A stretch of DNA of 64,000 nt from Ailurus styani (taxonomy: Eukaryota > Chordata > Mammalia > Carnivora > Ailuridae), in the NCBI GenBank assembly GCA_002007465.1, contig LNAC01001922.1, forward strand, positions 1 to 64,000. The letters are read 5' to 3'. Position 1 is the first letter of the stretch; each line of letters begins with the position of its first letter. The notes below the pieces were generated by a model. It saw nothing but the letters and a program-made list of their open reading frames with translations. It ran no database searches and was not told the DNA's origin. Position numbers and translations under genes: made by a program. Below are positions 31,834 through 43,879 of this stretch, piece after piece.

Positions 31834-34009
31834 TCCTGTAGCTTTCATTCCTTATTTCTCTTGTAGCCATATTTCTTTGTACAACACAAGAACTGAAAGA
31901 TAAGGGAAAAGAATAAAGCAAGCCATGGTAATGACAACGTAAGTTCTGTCTTTTCAGTTTTATACACTCCAAAACTGAGACCTCTTGACACCCATTTCAA
32001 AGTTTATTTCCTCATGGTCTCTGAGAACAATCCTGGTTTAATTCTAGGATGGTTTAAAGAGGGATAGCTAAGAAACTGCTAGAGCATGTCATCACATTTC
32101 ATATTTTGAAGGTTTCTTTCTATTAGGCATTTTTCTGCTCTGACCACTTTGAATGATCACTGTATCCCAGTCTCATTGCCCATACTTGAGTTCCTGCTTT
32201 ATTGTCCTTCCTTGTACTTAAGTTCCTTCAAGACTGTGCCTCATCATAGTTTAGATGAACTCTGCTAGGATCTATAGTTTTGGCCCAGAGAGAGGTTTGC
32301 ATGACTTGGAAAGACTGGGGAAAGAAGATTAGGAGGGCTCCTTCTGGATTTCAGAACACACTGATGTTCAGGTAGGAAAGCCACTACCTGTGGTCTCAGC
32401 TGCCAGCATCATGGAAATGGGTGATTATGAGGTGTTTACCAGAAAGAAATTGGAAAATTGCATTACTGTCATACCCACATGCCTGCACATAGCTGAATAA
32501 AATGACTTCCTTTCTTCTGTTTTACAAATCTTGTGCAAGTAAAGGGAATCTACTGAGAGGGAAGTTGGAGAATATGATAACTGAAGGTGGGAACCACAGC
32601 CTTTCTTGAGAATTTTGAATTGGATGCTTAGTTGGATGATCCATGGGGAGGAATGGGCAAGTTCCAAAAGCAGAGTTCAGTGATTGACTTTGATACGGAC
32701 ATGCCAAAAGCTTGGACATAGACACTCTTGGACAGTTTATTGCTAAACCTTTCAAAGAAGATTAAAAAAAAAGTCAGAAACAGAGATGCACCTGTTGAAG
32801 AAGACACCATCTCATGTACTTTTACTGCTGACAATGCATCCCATTTCCTCTTATCACACTTGGCTCCAGCAGTGATGCTTCTCTTTGTTGCATTCAGTGC
32901 TGGCATCGCCTACACAGAGATCCAGACACAGGGTATTATCAGTCACAACACTAATGCTGGGAGCTAGGTGTAGGAAGGGCTAATGGCTAGTGGCTCCTAT
33001 ATTTCCATTGGCTTACACTGTGCCTGTCATTTAGAAAGTGCAACGGTAAGGTTAACCAAACAAAAGAGTGTTTAATCCAACTACCCACACCTTGTAGAGG
33101 CAGCTCATTCCACTGACGGTTCTGATTAGTCACAGAAGAACTAAGTAGCAATGTAAGCTTTTGTGGATTGTGACCATGAAGTTAGGGAACATTGACTTGG
33201 GAACTCCAAGGAGCCACTTGGACAGTCTGTCTTGCCTATAAAAATATAGTGAATTCAAGGTCACTGCAGACATGCTGAACAAATAAATAATGTGAGGGGC
33301 TGTCTGGGCTCTATGCAAGGAAGAAAATGCCCTTTGGGAATGCTGAAAGGCTAGGCTAAGTGCTCTTCATGACACTCCAGGAGAGTGGAAGCTAAACCCA
33401 AAGGATCCTTAGACTACTTCTGCATTTAACAGAGGATAAGCAAACAAATCCCTTTCATACATCCTAGGGTCACAGAGTTTCAGAATTAGAATCAGAGTTT
33501 CAGAATCAGAAGGAGTCTTGGAGGCTATCTGGCTGTACTCTTATCTGGTAACTAAATTTCTTTTTTAATAATTTTCAAAAAGTGAATGTCCAGAGGCTAT
33601 TTATTACTCCATAGAGTTTCCAATGCCCTCACCTCCAATTCTCTTGCTTCTTTTATCATAGCTAGAGAAGACCTGTTGTCCACTCTGACCCTCCCTTTGC
33701 AGGGTCCCATGCAATTAACAACTCATAAAATCAAAATAAGATACCAGGGTTGTTTGACACCCAAGCCTGGGTTCTTAACATTGCATTATAGTATTGGACA
33801 AACATGCGCATGTGTGTGTTCACACAAATGCAGTTGCATACCTTTGTATCAAGTCACTGCTCCTAGTTAAATTTCAGTCCCCAGAAGCATCCGTCGCATG
33901 AACCTTGCAGAGCAGAAGTAGTTCTTTAAGGAATAATCAACCCTGAGGGCTGCTTGTGTGGCCCGTTACCTTTCTTGTAGACTCATTAACTATACCATCT
34001 GAGCCTTGG
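31834..34009. other. Unassigned sequence, no gene seen
   Basis: Mixed unique-looking DNA. Weak L2-like wording occurs near 32190-32250, and a possible decayed MIR near 33750-33800. Open frames at 32425-32967 on both strands overlap each other and show no family signature. Confidence 0.35.
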
Positions 34010-34135
34010 TGAGTGTTAACTAAAACTCCCTCCTTTTACTAAAGGGGAATGTAAGGACCACAGTTGGCCCAAGTTCTCTCAGCTAAATCCTGAAGAATAA
34101 GGCCTTAACCTCAGGGCTCCAAAATCTTTCTTTCA
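34010..34135 (-). repeat. MIR (diverged)
   Basis: CCTCCTTTTACTAAAGGGGA, CAAGTTCTCTCAGCTAAATC in reversed MIR order. Confidence 0.55.
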
Positions 34136-34373
34136 TGAGAACCAATGTACTGGTCACAGTGACTAGGCAAATTACACATACTGAAAAACTGAAAGACTGA
34201 TTGATACATATTTTTAAAAGTCTGTAATTTGGCTTTTAACTTTTTTTTTTCCTTTTGAAACCTAGGCTAATATATCACTATACTTTCTTTTGGCTCAACA
34301 ACTCACGTCATTCATAGCTGTCTCCAGGAATACAAATTATTGCCAAACAAGAGAGCAGAGGTAGAGGAATAGA

Positions 34374-34398
34374 TGGGGGGGAGGGGTGGGGGGGAGGA
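34374..34398 (+). other. G-quadruplex-prone tract
   Basis: Runs of 7, 4 and 7 G separated by single bases (GGGGGGGAGGGGTGGGGGGG) followed by AGGAG. This meets the usual four-G-tract rule because the long runs can be split. Confidence 0.7.
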
Positions 34399-34494
34399 GC
34401 GGATCTCTGCTACTACGTGAAGACAACACAGACCCCGGGTAAAATTATGCTTCCTTTGTAACAAGAGACCAGACCCCCCATGATCTCAGGAAGT

Positions 34495-34720
34495 CAGAAG
34501 GTGACAGTGTTAAGAACCATGCACGTCTGGATTCAAATCCTAGTTCTACAACTTTCTGTGTGTCCTTGGATGAGTTTCCTACTCCTCCTGGGCCTACTTT
34601 TCTTAGCAGTAACATGGGGCTTTGAAAAGATAATGAGAAGTCTATACATAAAAGCACTTTCCCTGGTAACTGGGACATAATAAATTCTCACTAGATATCA
34701 TACCTTATTATTATTATTAC
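34495..34720 (+). repeat. MIR
   Basis: GTCTGGATTCAAATCCTAGT, GTGTGTCCTTGGATGAGTTT and GGGACATAATAAATTCTCAC are in MIR order. It ends in a TTA triplet run. Confidence 0.8.
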
Positions 34721-34910
34721 AGTTTATTTTACTCCTTATTCTTTCCCCATAAATTAAGTATTCAATAGATTTCTATAGAATTAATATATAGTATTCATAA
34801 GATTTTGTTTTTACAGTAAGGGAAGAAAGATGACATCTTTCATTCTCACCCTGATTTTAGAGGAAGTAGGCCTCTAAGATTAGGAGTAGGGAAGACACAT
34901 CTATCTAGAC

Positions 34911-35126
34911 CAGAGTTTAGTAAACTATGCCCCACTGGCCAAATCCAGATCACTATCTGTTTTTGTAAATAAAATTTTATTTACAGGCACTTACTTGTTT
35001 CCATATTGTCTAAGGCTGCGTTTGCACTACAGTGAGAGCTGAAGTAGTTGCTATAGAGACTGTATAGCCTTCAAAGCCTAAAGTATTTATTTTCTGGCCC
35101 TTTACAGAAAAAGTTTTCTGCTCTTG
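34911..35126 (-). mobile_element. MER1-type hAT-Charlie element
   Basis: Reversed element with TTTACAGAAAAAGTTTTCTG at the right end, TTTTGTAAATAAAATTTTAT inside and CAGAGTTTAGTAAACTATG at the left. 8-bp flanks ATCTAGAC and ATCTAAAA are a decayed target duplication. Confidence 0.75.
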
Positions 35127-35239
35127 ATCTAAAAAGATAGAAACCAGTTGGATGCATGACAGAGTTCTCAGAATGACCACATCTATGAGCTAAGGCATGT
35201 GAAGGACAAAAAAGAAACAGGGCAGGTGGGGTGTATGGT

Positions 35240-35420
35240 TTAGTGGAGCAATTGTAGCTTAAAGTCAGGAGATTTGGGTGATAGTCTCACCCTCACAAAG
35301 TCATTAGCTGAATGACCTTGGGTAATCATTTCATTCCTCTAGGTCTTTATCTTCAAAATGAAGGAATTGGGTTAAATCAGCCCTGTGGTCACTTTATCAC
35401 TAACATTCTATGATTCTTTG
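35240..35420 (+). repeat. MIR
   Basis: GAGCAATTGTAGCTTAAAGT, GAATGACCTTGGGTAATCAT, TCTTTATCTTCAAAATGAAG in MIR order. Confidence 0.72.
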
Positions 35421-36257
35421 GAAACTGAGGCTAGGGCATTATCTCTTTAGGGTGTAGGAAAGTCTGGCAAGGGATCCTGGATTGATACTGGGATGGACTT
35501 GACTTTAGGAAGAGTTAAAAAATACTCTTACTTCCCCCCCAAAATGGAAATGAATGAAGCTTTATTAAGACTTTGCAAATTCTAAGGGGAATAAAAAGGC
35601 TGCATTTTATGAAGCTATTTTTGGCTTTTGTCAACTACAGTAAACTTGTGTTTCAGATACAAGAGCCAAGCACGAAAAGCATTGGAGGAAATTCCTTTCC
35701 ACAGAGCACTGCTAACATGAGATTGTGGCAACAGAGCAGTCAGGTTGAAAGTTTAAGTAGATTTTAGTATTTAAAAAATGTACATATAATATTAAATATG
35801 TATGTATACTCACATATATTTCAATATGTCATTACCTGATACCTAGCCTGATACTTAGCAGTAGTTCACTAAATACTTACAAATGAATGAATGAAACCCA
35901 TTGGCACCTCTGCATTATACTACTTACTATTTTAATTCAACAAACACTCTGTGACTATTATTTGGATCATTGAGTCCTTTTTCACCTTACAGAGAGTAAT
36001 GAGTTACTTTTAGCACTCCTGATGTTATTAATAATGTTTCTGAGATGAAATCTGAAAAGGGAATCCCAGAATCATAGTTTTAGAGCTAAAAGGGACAGGA
36101 TGAAACCCTTTGCTCTTGGATGTATGTATTCTTCCTCAGGCTCTTGTCCAAGGTTGCAGGGCTCCTGTAAGGTAGTGAAGAATAAAACCTATTCTTTATA
36201 TTCCTAGTTCAATGTTTTTTCCTATACAGTTCCTCAACTTACATATTAGAATTGTAC
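35421..36257. other. Mostly unassigned sequence with a short L2 end
   Basis: No gene seen. An L2 3' terminus with (ATGA)n lies at about 35830-35897. Confidence 0.4.
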
Positions 36258-36350
36258 TTATTTTCTTTTTCTTTATTTCTCTCTTTCAATCTCCCTCCTT
36301 TCATCCCTCATTCCCTTTCTCCCTTCCCCTCCCTCCCTTCCTTCCTTTCT
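36258..36350. repeat. Polypyrimidine tract
   Basis: Nearly pure C/T with CCCTT, CTTCCTTT and TTCTTTCTTT units, abutting the tail of the next SINE. Confidence 0.8.
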
Positions 36351-36528
36351 TTCTTTTTAAGATTTTACGCATTTGAGAGAGATAACGTACACTAACAGGG
36401 GGAGAGGAAGAGGAAGAGGGAGAAGCAGCCTCCGCAGTGAGTGACAGCCTGGCGCAGGACTTGATCCCGGGTCCCTGAGATCATGGGTTGAAGGCAGATG
36501 CTTAACCGTCTGAGGCACTTAGGCACCC
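36351..36528 (-). mobile_element. Can-SINE (older of a tandem pair)
   Basis: Head GGGGTGCCTAAGTGCCTCAG at 36528 and tail at 36351. It is more diverged than the SINE to its right. Confidence 0.9.
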
Positions 36529-36540
36529 CACATTTTAGAT

Positions 36541-36755
36541 TTTTTTTTTTAAAGATTTATTTATTTATTTATTTATTTGACACAGAGAGAGAGAGAGAGA
36601 GATCACAAGTAGGCAGAGAGGCAGGCAGAGAGAGAGAGGGGAAAGCAGGCTTTCCGCTGAGTGGAGAGCCCGATGCGGGCCTCGATCCCAGGACCCTGAG
36701 ATCATGACCTGAGCCGAAGGCAGAGGCTTTAACCCACTGAGCCACCCAGGCACCT
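36541..36755 (-). mobile_element. Can-SINE (young of a tandem pair)
   Basis: Near-consensus copy with five ATTT units in the tail region and a (GA)n run. CACATTTTAGA at 36529 and 36756 is its target duplication, lying directly at the 5' end of the older SINE. Confidence 0.94.
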
Positions 36756-36844
36756 CACATTTTAGAATTTTATAATGAAATTCTAACATACCATCCTTGA
36801 TGGTAAGGAATTTTGGTATTCTAGTTAATGGTAATTTCATTTAC

Positions 36845-36930
36845 TCTTTCATTTATTCTTTCATTTACTTCTTCAACAAGTATTTATTAAACCCGAATTG
36901 TACTGATTGCAATATGCTATGCTCTTCATG
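36845..36930 (-). repeat. L2 3' fragment with TTCAT repeats
   Basis: Several TTCATTTA-like units lead into TTCAACAAGTATTTATTAAA, the reversed L2 end. Confidence 0.6.
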
Positions 36931-36964
36931 GATGAAATGAAATGAGACACAGCCCCTTCTCTGG

Positions 36965-37130
36965 GGTCTCCTGTAAGAAGATTTCCCCAAACCTCTTCTG
37001 CTGCCCCACAGGCTCACCTCTAGCACTGCACCTGCCATATTATATTGGAATATCCTGTTGATAATCTGTCTCTTCCAGTAGTCTATAAGATGCTTGAGGT
37101 CAGAGACCATGTCTTACTGATCACTGGGTG
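36965..37130 (+). repeat. L2 fragment
   Basis: GAAGATTTCCCCAAACCTCT ... AAGATGCTTGAGGTCAGAGA ... ATGTCTTACTGATCACTGG follows the L2 3' region. Confidence 0.6.
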
Positions 37131-37239
37131 TATTCTGTCCCCTCTCTCCCAAAATGCATTAATCTGAGCTTATTATACATTTGAGGGAGAAAGTGAATGA
37201 TATAGAGCTTGCTAGTTCAACACATACATTATGAAGTAA

Positions 37240-37620
37240 ATATTTATGTCCTCTCCCAAATTCATATATTGAAGATCTAACCCACAGTACAATGGTATTT
37301 ATTTGGAGATGGGGCCACTGGGAGGCAATTAGGTTAGGTGAGGTCATGAGGATGAGGCCCTGGTTTGATGGGATTAGCGGCCTTCTAAAAAGAGACACCA
37401 GAGGCTTGCTCTTTGTCTCTTACATAGCACCAAGGAAAGGCCATGTGAGGACAGCAAGAAGGTGGCCATCTATATGCCAGGAAGAGTCTACCAGAACCTG
37501 ACTACATTGGCACCTCGATCTCAGACTTCCAGCCTCCACAACTGTGAGAAAATAAATTTCTCTTGTTTAAGCTACCCTAACTTTACTGTTTTGTTTTGGC
37601 AGCCTAAACTAACTAACGCA
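37240..37620 (+). mobile_element. MLT1-type solo LTR
   Basis: AAATTCATATATTGAAGATC, GGAGATGGGGCCACTGGGAG, AGGCCATGTGAGGACAGCAA, CAGCCTCCACAACTGTGAGA and an AATAAATTTC polyadenylation signal, in MLT1 order. It ends GCCTAAACTAACTAACGCA. Confidence 0.85.
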
Positions 37621-37809
37621 GTATTTTTAAACTTGTAACTGTATTGAAAATCACAAACTCATTCACAGAATTACAACATTTAAAACTTTGTAGTCTTTCT
37701 GGATTTTTGTGAACTTTCCTACGGAACCAAAGCATCTCTAGTTGGTTAAGATTACCAGTTAATAAAATGCCAGCAAAATAGACTCTTCTCCTTGTGTATG
37801 AATTGCGAC

Positions 37810-38277
37810 TGTATTAGTTTCTTGTAACTGCCATAACAAAGTACCACAAAACAGGTGACTTCAGCTAGCAGAAACTTAATCGCTCCTAATTCTGGAGGCC
37901 AGAAGTCTGAAATCAAGGTGTTAGCTGGACTATGCTCCCTCTGAAACCTCTGTGAGATGAACCTTCTTTGCCTCTTCCAGCTTCCAGCATCCTCAGGGAG
38001 TGCATAATGCCATTCTCTGTCTCTAACTTCATATGGTCATCTTTTCTCTGTGTGTCTCTTTACTGTCTCTCTTCTCTGCATGTCTGTCTCTGTTTCTTCT
38101 CTAGTTGTAAGGACTCCAGTTATGCTGGATTAGGGCCTACTGTCATGATCTCATGTTCACTTGACTGTATCTGCAAAGACTCTTTTTACAAATAAGATCA
38201 TATTCACAGATATCAGGGATTAGGAGTTCAACATATATTTGGGGGGGGGGGCTGGATACCGTTCAACCCATAACAAT
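37810..38277 (-). mobile_element. MLT1-type solo LTR, opposite orientation
   Basis: Reversed order: GTATTAGTTTCTTGTAACTG, TCTGGAGGCCAGAAGTCTGA, CTGCAAAGACTCTTTTTACA and 'CCGTTCAACCCATAACA'. A G-run of ten at about 38240-38249 lies near its U3 end. Confidence 0.83.
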
Positions 38278-38324
38278 GACCTGGTCTAAAATTGTATTTT
38301 TTCTCTTCCTCACAATAATAGCAT

Positions 38325-38565
38325 CAACTTCTACTATTTGGGACCATGCATTACATGCCAGTTGTGGTACTAGATATTTATGATTTCATTTTATCTTCTC
38401 AACAAGGCTGAGAGGTGGGAAGTGTTAGCATTGTTAACAGCTATGAAATTGAGACTCAAGGAGGTTGAATACCTCACCAGGACCTGTACTAAATAGTGGA
38501 ATAGGATTTAACTCAGATCTCCCTTAAATGAAGGTTCATGTTCTTAACCACAATGCAAGTATTTC
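38325..38565 (-). repeat. MIR
   Basis: Reversed MIR: TTTTATCTTCTCAACAAGGC, AATTGAGACTCAAGGAGGTT, CATGTTCTTAACCACAATGC. Confidence 0.75.
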
Positions 38566-39789
38566 TCTTTTTATACTTATGAGCCTATTAACCATTCTGT
38601 GATTCCCTGTGTCTTAAAACTTCAGAAACCCTTTTCCTAATGTCTGCATTGAGCATTGTGCTATTGTATATTCAGCTTCAAGCCAGCTGTAGCCAGACAC
38701 GTTGGCCTGGTTAGGTTTGCTGAAACTATTCCACCCCTTTTTTCCAGTCAGCTTATCTTTCAGTGTCCCTTCTCTTTTTTCCCTTTGTCCTGGTAATCCG
38801 TATCATCCCTGAAGCCATTTCTAAATGCTAGGTCAGGCCCAAAGAGAAACTGTATGATTCTCATATATGCTGTCATTCCAACCTTAGCCTGAAGTCAGTT
38901 TCTGTACTGAGAGAGTCTAACGTTCATACTGCTGTGTTCAGTCACTGCATCTTCAAAACTGACGCCAAACACCAGTTCAATCAATTTGCCCTGAATTTGG
39001 AACCCCAACATGCATTGTGCTGGCTTCCTCATCCCTTTGCCTCAGCCAGAGGCACATCCATGTACCAGACCCACTTAGTTCTGCATGGATTTTCCCAAGG
39101 TGCTTGGAAAAGTCATCAAATCATTTGCAATTGTATTTCTACAGTTTGCAGCTGTTTGAAAAATTCCAGATTGATTTTCAGCTGAGCAATGCGGCCTCAA
39201 TCCTAATAAGGTTCAAGCACTGAAAAAGTACAGCGATGAACCATTGATTAAGTTGACACTGCAATCTATTTTCCCTGCCCCTGGTAGACTGAACTGGGTG
39301 CTTACGCTGCTTACACTTGCATTTGTTAAATGTTCCAGGCTTTTGTCTTTGTGAATAATCTTATCTGAAACCAGAGATGGTTCAGTGCTTGGTTGCTCTG
39401 TCTGGATATTTGTGAGTACCTCCTTCCAGGGGTTTGAAAATGAAAGCTGAGGAAATTAAGTGAAGTGCACAGGGAATTCACCAATCTAAAAACCTAGTGT
39501 CCTGCTCTGCTACTGTGTGCAATCCCAGTTTTAGAGCTGAAAAGGAAGACTAGTTGGAAAATGAACATGTCCACAGGGAAATAACAGAGTAGGAATGTGT
39601 ACTACTGAGTGAGTGTCAAGTTTAGAGCACAGATGGCCTTTCCACATAGACAAGTGTCCCTAGACAGGGGCAGTTCTGCTGCAAACATAAATCATTAAGG
39701 TATATAACATCATATTCTCTTCCCTCCATCTTAATGCACCCACTTTTCCAGCTTCTTTGAAATGATGTGCTTCATATTGAACCAGTCTT
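38566..39789. other. Unassigned sequence, no gene seen
   Basis: Unique-looking DNA. Short overlapping frames at 38934-39223 without signature. Confidence 0.4.
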
Positions 39790-39970
39790 AAAACTTACTG
39801 TTAATGTGATCTTTGGAAAGAGCTTAACTTATCTCAGCTTTAATATCCCCGTCTCTGTAATGGGTATGTTACTGGTGCTGCTCGTGCACGACATTGTCGT
39901 GATCAAATAAGCTAAAGGATAGAGTGAGCCTAGTATACGGTAAACATTCAATAAATTAATAATAATGAAG
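39790..39970 (+). repeat. MIR
   Basis: TTAATGTGATCTTTGGAAAG, AATATCCCCGTCTCTGTAAT, AAACATTCAATAAATTAATA. Confidence 0.68.
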
Positions 39971-40069
39971 CAGGGTTTACATTTGACACAGATAAAAGCA
40001 CACTGAAAATCAACCTATTTCAATAAAGACTTTTTTCCTTATTACACTGGTATTTAAATAGGTTGATAA

Positions 40070-40253
40070 GGGACACTTGGATGGCTCAGTCAATTAAGCA
40101 TCTGCCTTCATCTCAGATCATGATTCTGGGGTCCTGGGATCGAGCCCCACATTGGGCTCCCTGCTCAGCAGGGAATCTGCTTCTCCTTCTCCCTGCCCCC
40201 TGCTTGTGCTCTGTCTCTCCCTTTCTGTCAAGTAAACAAAATCTTTAAAACAT
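40070..40253 (+). mobile_element. Can-SINE
   Basis: GGGACACTTGGATGGCTCAG head to AGTAAACAAAATCTTTAAAA tail. TTTAAATAGGTTGA before and ATATAAATGGGTTGA after are the diverged target duplication. Its linker (CTGCCCCCTGCTTGTGCTCT) is the older arctoid type. Confidence 0.92.
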
Positions 40254-41037
40254 ATAAATGGGTTGAAAAAAAAGTGGTGTAGTTAATTCTTACAATGGGA
40301 ATGGGTAGGAGGGAGCAGCCTGACAGAGAGATCCCCCGATGAGGTAGACAGCAGGACTCAGCAGTGTCACAGAGGTGAATCTGTGCATCAGCAGTGGCTG
40401 GATGAAAACAACAATGGCTGGAGAAAAGGCATCTTGCTCACCAGCTGCACACCCCGGCTGCTCTGCCTCGGCAAAGGCCTCCTCCCTGCTCTCATTCCTT
40501 CAGAGTGATTTCTAGTTGCATAATAGTTGTTCCACTATGGCAAACATTAGGTCTTTCAAGTCTAATGTAGATGAATTTTATCTACATGCATAGAGTAAAT
40601 ATACATATACATCTATACAGATATATTATCTTCTATAAATATTTATAGGGAGCATATAAATGATTCACACACAATCCCTCACATCCTAGGAGAAGAATAG
40701 AGAGATGCACTCTGTTTTGTGACCTGACCCCCTCAACCCCATCAGAATGCAAATCATCTAACCCTGGACATGTAATTGCTCAAATAGCACAGGTCCTAGG
40801 GAGCTGATTCTCATGTGGGGCATAGTCACATTCTAGACACTTTCATCAGTCTACTCCTTTACCAATAGTCCCCTAGACATTTCTTACCAGCTCTGAGCCT
40901 GCCTCCAGATTATTCTGAAAAACCGCAGCAGTCATGTGTTTGCATTTTAAAACAAAGATGTATGCTGGGGAGGCTTGAGTCAGACTCTTGATGAAGGTGT
41001 TGCCTTAAGAGATGGGAGCAGAAGGAGGTCTTTCAGC
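40254..41037. other. Unassigned sequence
   Basis: No gene or confident repeat. Four ATACAT-like units near 40600. Confidence 0.4.
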
Positions 41038-41238
41038 CAGCACTATCCAAGAGAACTTTCAGTGAGGATGGACATGTTCTTGATCTGTGCTGTCCGTATA
41101 GTGTCCATTAACCCCACGAGGCTATTGGCCACTGAAATGAAGCAGGTGGAAGGAAGTACTGAATCTTTAATTAAATGTTAACTAATTTAAATGTAAACAG
41201 ACATTTGTGACTAGAGGCTACTGTACTAGAAAGTACAG
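41038..41238 (+). mobile_element. MER3-type hAT element
   Basis: CAGCACTATCCAAGAGAACT start, TGTGCTGTCCGTATAGTGTC, 'TGGCCACTGAAATG' and inverted end AAGTACAG. Flanks CTTTCAGC and CTTTAGAA are a decayed 8-bp duplication. Confidence 0.72.
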
Positions 41239-42212
41239 CTTTAGAAAATAAACAGCCCAATCTGCTTAAGATGAATAGGAAGTTGGTGGAGAAGATTGGA
41301 GGGATTGGGGTGGGAGCAGCAGGGATGAAACTGGCAACAGGTTAAATCCTATTTTTTTCTTTTGACGAAAATACTTAATCTCTAAATACTGAGGAAAAAT
41401 GGAATACTTAAATATTACTTATCAATTTCTCAGTCATTTACTGAGAATTTTCATGTGCCTTTTATATCTTTATTATTTAAAAAACTAGGGATGAAGAAAT
41501 AAAATTTAAATAGCAATATTCCTTTGCCCATAAAGTGCATATATTTAGAACATCAGACAGGCATATGCCAGAATACGCTTATATAGTGTATGGTGCAGGA
41601 AGGCCGCAAGGAATAATGAAAGTATTATTACATTTTCTTTGAGAGGTAAAATTCTAATTGGTGTTAATAATTCAAATTCATAATGGTCTTGAAGAAATAG
41701 AAAATATGACTTCATGGAATTAAAATGCTTTTTAAAAAATGATAATCTAATACTGACCGTTGTTTCTATTTTCTAACTCTTTGGTCATTCCTCTGACCTG
41801 TGTTGTCTGTGTTGCCCTGACTGTCTGGCTAAGGTCAGCTGGGATGGAAAGCCCTTGCTTTATGATGCAGACCTAGTCTCAGAAGCCTGGGATGTTTGGG
41901 GTGAGATAAGTCACCCAGGAGTGCTTTCTCTGAGTAGCCTCTGGACTGTCACCACATTGCTATTATTTATAGACCAAACAAATATATAGGAGTGAATACA
42001 GCTGTGTATTCAGGCTGCCCTCTTTAAGATAAATCAGAACTCCAAATATTTACAAATATATTGCCCTTCAATGACTGCTTCCTGGCGACAACAGTCCTAC
42101 CACTACCACGATCCACAGGAATATATCATTCTGCTTTTCTGATGGATGATTTTTTCCTAAGTCAAAGAACCTTCTTTCTTTTTTCCCTTCCTATCTTATT
42201 TTTATCCCCTAG
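41239..42212. other. Unassigned sequence
   Basis: A/T-rich DNA with no gene seen. Confidence 0.4.
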
Positions 42213-42300
42213 TAGTTATTGAGTGCTTGGTGTTTGCCATGCACACTGTAAACTGCTGGAGATGTAAAACTAAATAAAATTAAGCCTTGATTTCTTCATT
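42213..42300 (-). repeat. L2 3' fragment
   Basis: GTTATTGAGTGCTTGGTGTT then CACTGTAAACTGCTGGAGAT, reversed L2. Confidence 0.6.
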
Positions 42301-42344
42301 TATGGAGTGGGCAGTGTCTTCTGTCGGTCACGATTGTAGGTTGG

Positions 42345-42545
42345 TAAACTCCTCATTAACTACCTGTGTGATCCCGAGAAAGCCTGTTCACCCCTTTATG
42401 CTTTATTTTTTTCTGCCATAAAATGAAGATAGGGAAGTATGTTCTTTAAAGGGTTACTCTGATAATTAATGAGATAATACATGTAAAGCACAGCACTTTA
42501 TCATGGTAAGTACCCAGTAAATGTTAGCGTATACTATTGTGGTTA
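42345..42545 (+). repeat. MIR
   Basis: ACCTGTGTGATCCCGAGAAA, CTGCCATAAAATGAAGATAG, GTAAGTACCCAGTAAATGTT. Confidence 0.78.
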
Positions 42546-42649
42546 TTACTATGATTAACGTCCCAGGTTTTTTTTTTAAATATTATGTTAATTAGACCAT
42601 GTTTGTGAAAGCTTACATGTGCTCCACACTTCTGTTTCAGTTCACCATA

Positions 42650-42840
42650 TTTTCATAATTCTGGTATAGCACTTAAGAGGTTATTTGCTTGTTACTATTT
42701 ATATTTCCAATTTCCCAAGTAGTCAGTGTGCTACTTGAAGGCAGGCACCTTACGTCATTTGTCTTTGTTTAGTGACACAATGTCTGGCCCATAGTCAGTG
42801 CTAAAGAGGTATTTATTGAAAATTCCTTGCTAGTTTCAAG
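42650..42840 (+). repeat. L2 3' fragment
   Basis: GCTACTTGAAGGCAGGCACC, ACACAATGTCTGGCCCATAG, closing GGTATTTATTGAA. Confidence 0.65.
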
Positions 42841-43209
42841 AATCTCACAGTGATTTAAGGGAGACAGAAGTTTATGAACCACTTTAATGACACTGGGCAT
42901 GCAGAGCCCACCCTTGTCTCTTTTTAGATGTGAGATGCCCAGTGGAGACATGCAGTCCTCTCCCATCCTTCCTGTGTGACGTGCCGCCATTCAGTGCTGC
43001 TGCCACCTGCATTGATAAGTTAGAGTAATTTAGAAGTTCAGTATACATGTTCAGTCTCTCCTTCCAAACTCACCAATCAAGTGGGTCACCCCTCCTTGCC
43101 TGGCACAAAGGAAACTGAGGAGAGAAGCAAGGACTGACCTGTTAATGAAGCTACTTTGATGTAGCAAGAAACATCAGAATTGAGGAAGACTATTTACTTC
43201 CAACAGGAA
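42841..43209. other. Unassigned sequence
   Basis: No gene or confident repeat. Confidence 0.4.
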
Positions 43210-43330
43210 TGATTAAATTATCCATTTCAGAGATAATAAATCTTTAAGTTTTAAGACCTTGCCCAAGCTGCTATGTGGCAGGTATAGAATGTGAACTTTG
43301 GACTGAGAGAATCCATATCTGAAACACTGT
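43210..43330 (-). repeat. MIR (diverged)
   Basis: CCATTTCAGAGATAATAAAT, GACCTTGCCCAAGCTGCTAT, GCAGGTATAGAATGTGAACT in reversed order. Confidence 0.62.
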
Positions 43331-43879
43331 AGGGAAGGGCTGTACTATATCCATCTGTGCATTAGTGACTTCAATCATAGGCTAAATATTTTTTTGAAAT
43401 GTCTACTGTGGGCCAGGCGCTTTCATAACATACAAAATACTGGCAGAACAAGGAATAGGCTCTGGGGTTCTGTCAAGGTGAAGTAGCCTCATTCCTCCCA
43501 GGTCCTCCCTCTTACAACTAAAAACCCTGGCCATAACCTAACAAACAAGGTTAGGAAGACTCTCAACGTAAACAGAAGAAAATGGGCTGCTTAGGAACAT
43601 TAGGACTTGAGGAACAGCATTCTGTTAAGTTCCGTGGGTTTCCTTAGTGCCTCCAGTGTATCCTCCACAGGGTCCTACAGAAGCCTCCATCTCAGAACCA
43701 CCAAAGGGCACAGCAAAAAATCTCCAAGCAAGGCCTCTTCCCCTAGCCAAAGGACCAGGAAAAGGGTGGCCTAAAAGTAGGAAATCTTTTTGGCAATACC
43801 TACCTTACTCTAGTCAAACATCAAAGAAAAACCATACTACTCCTTCCCCACAGTTTCAACCCGCCAGAGAGGAGCTGAT

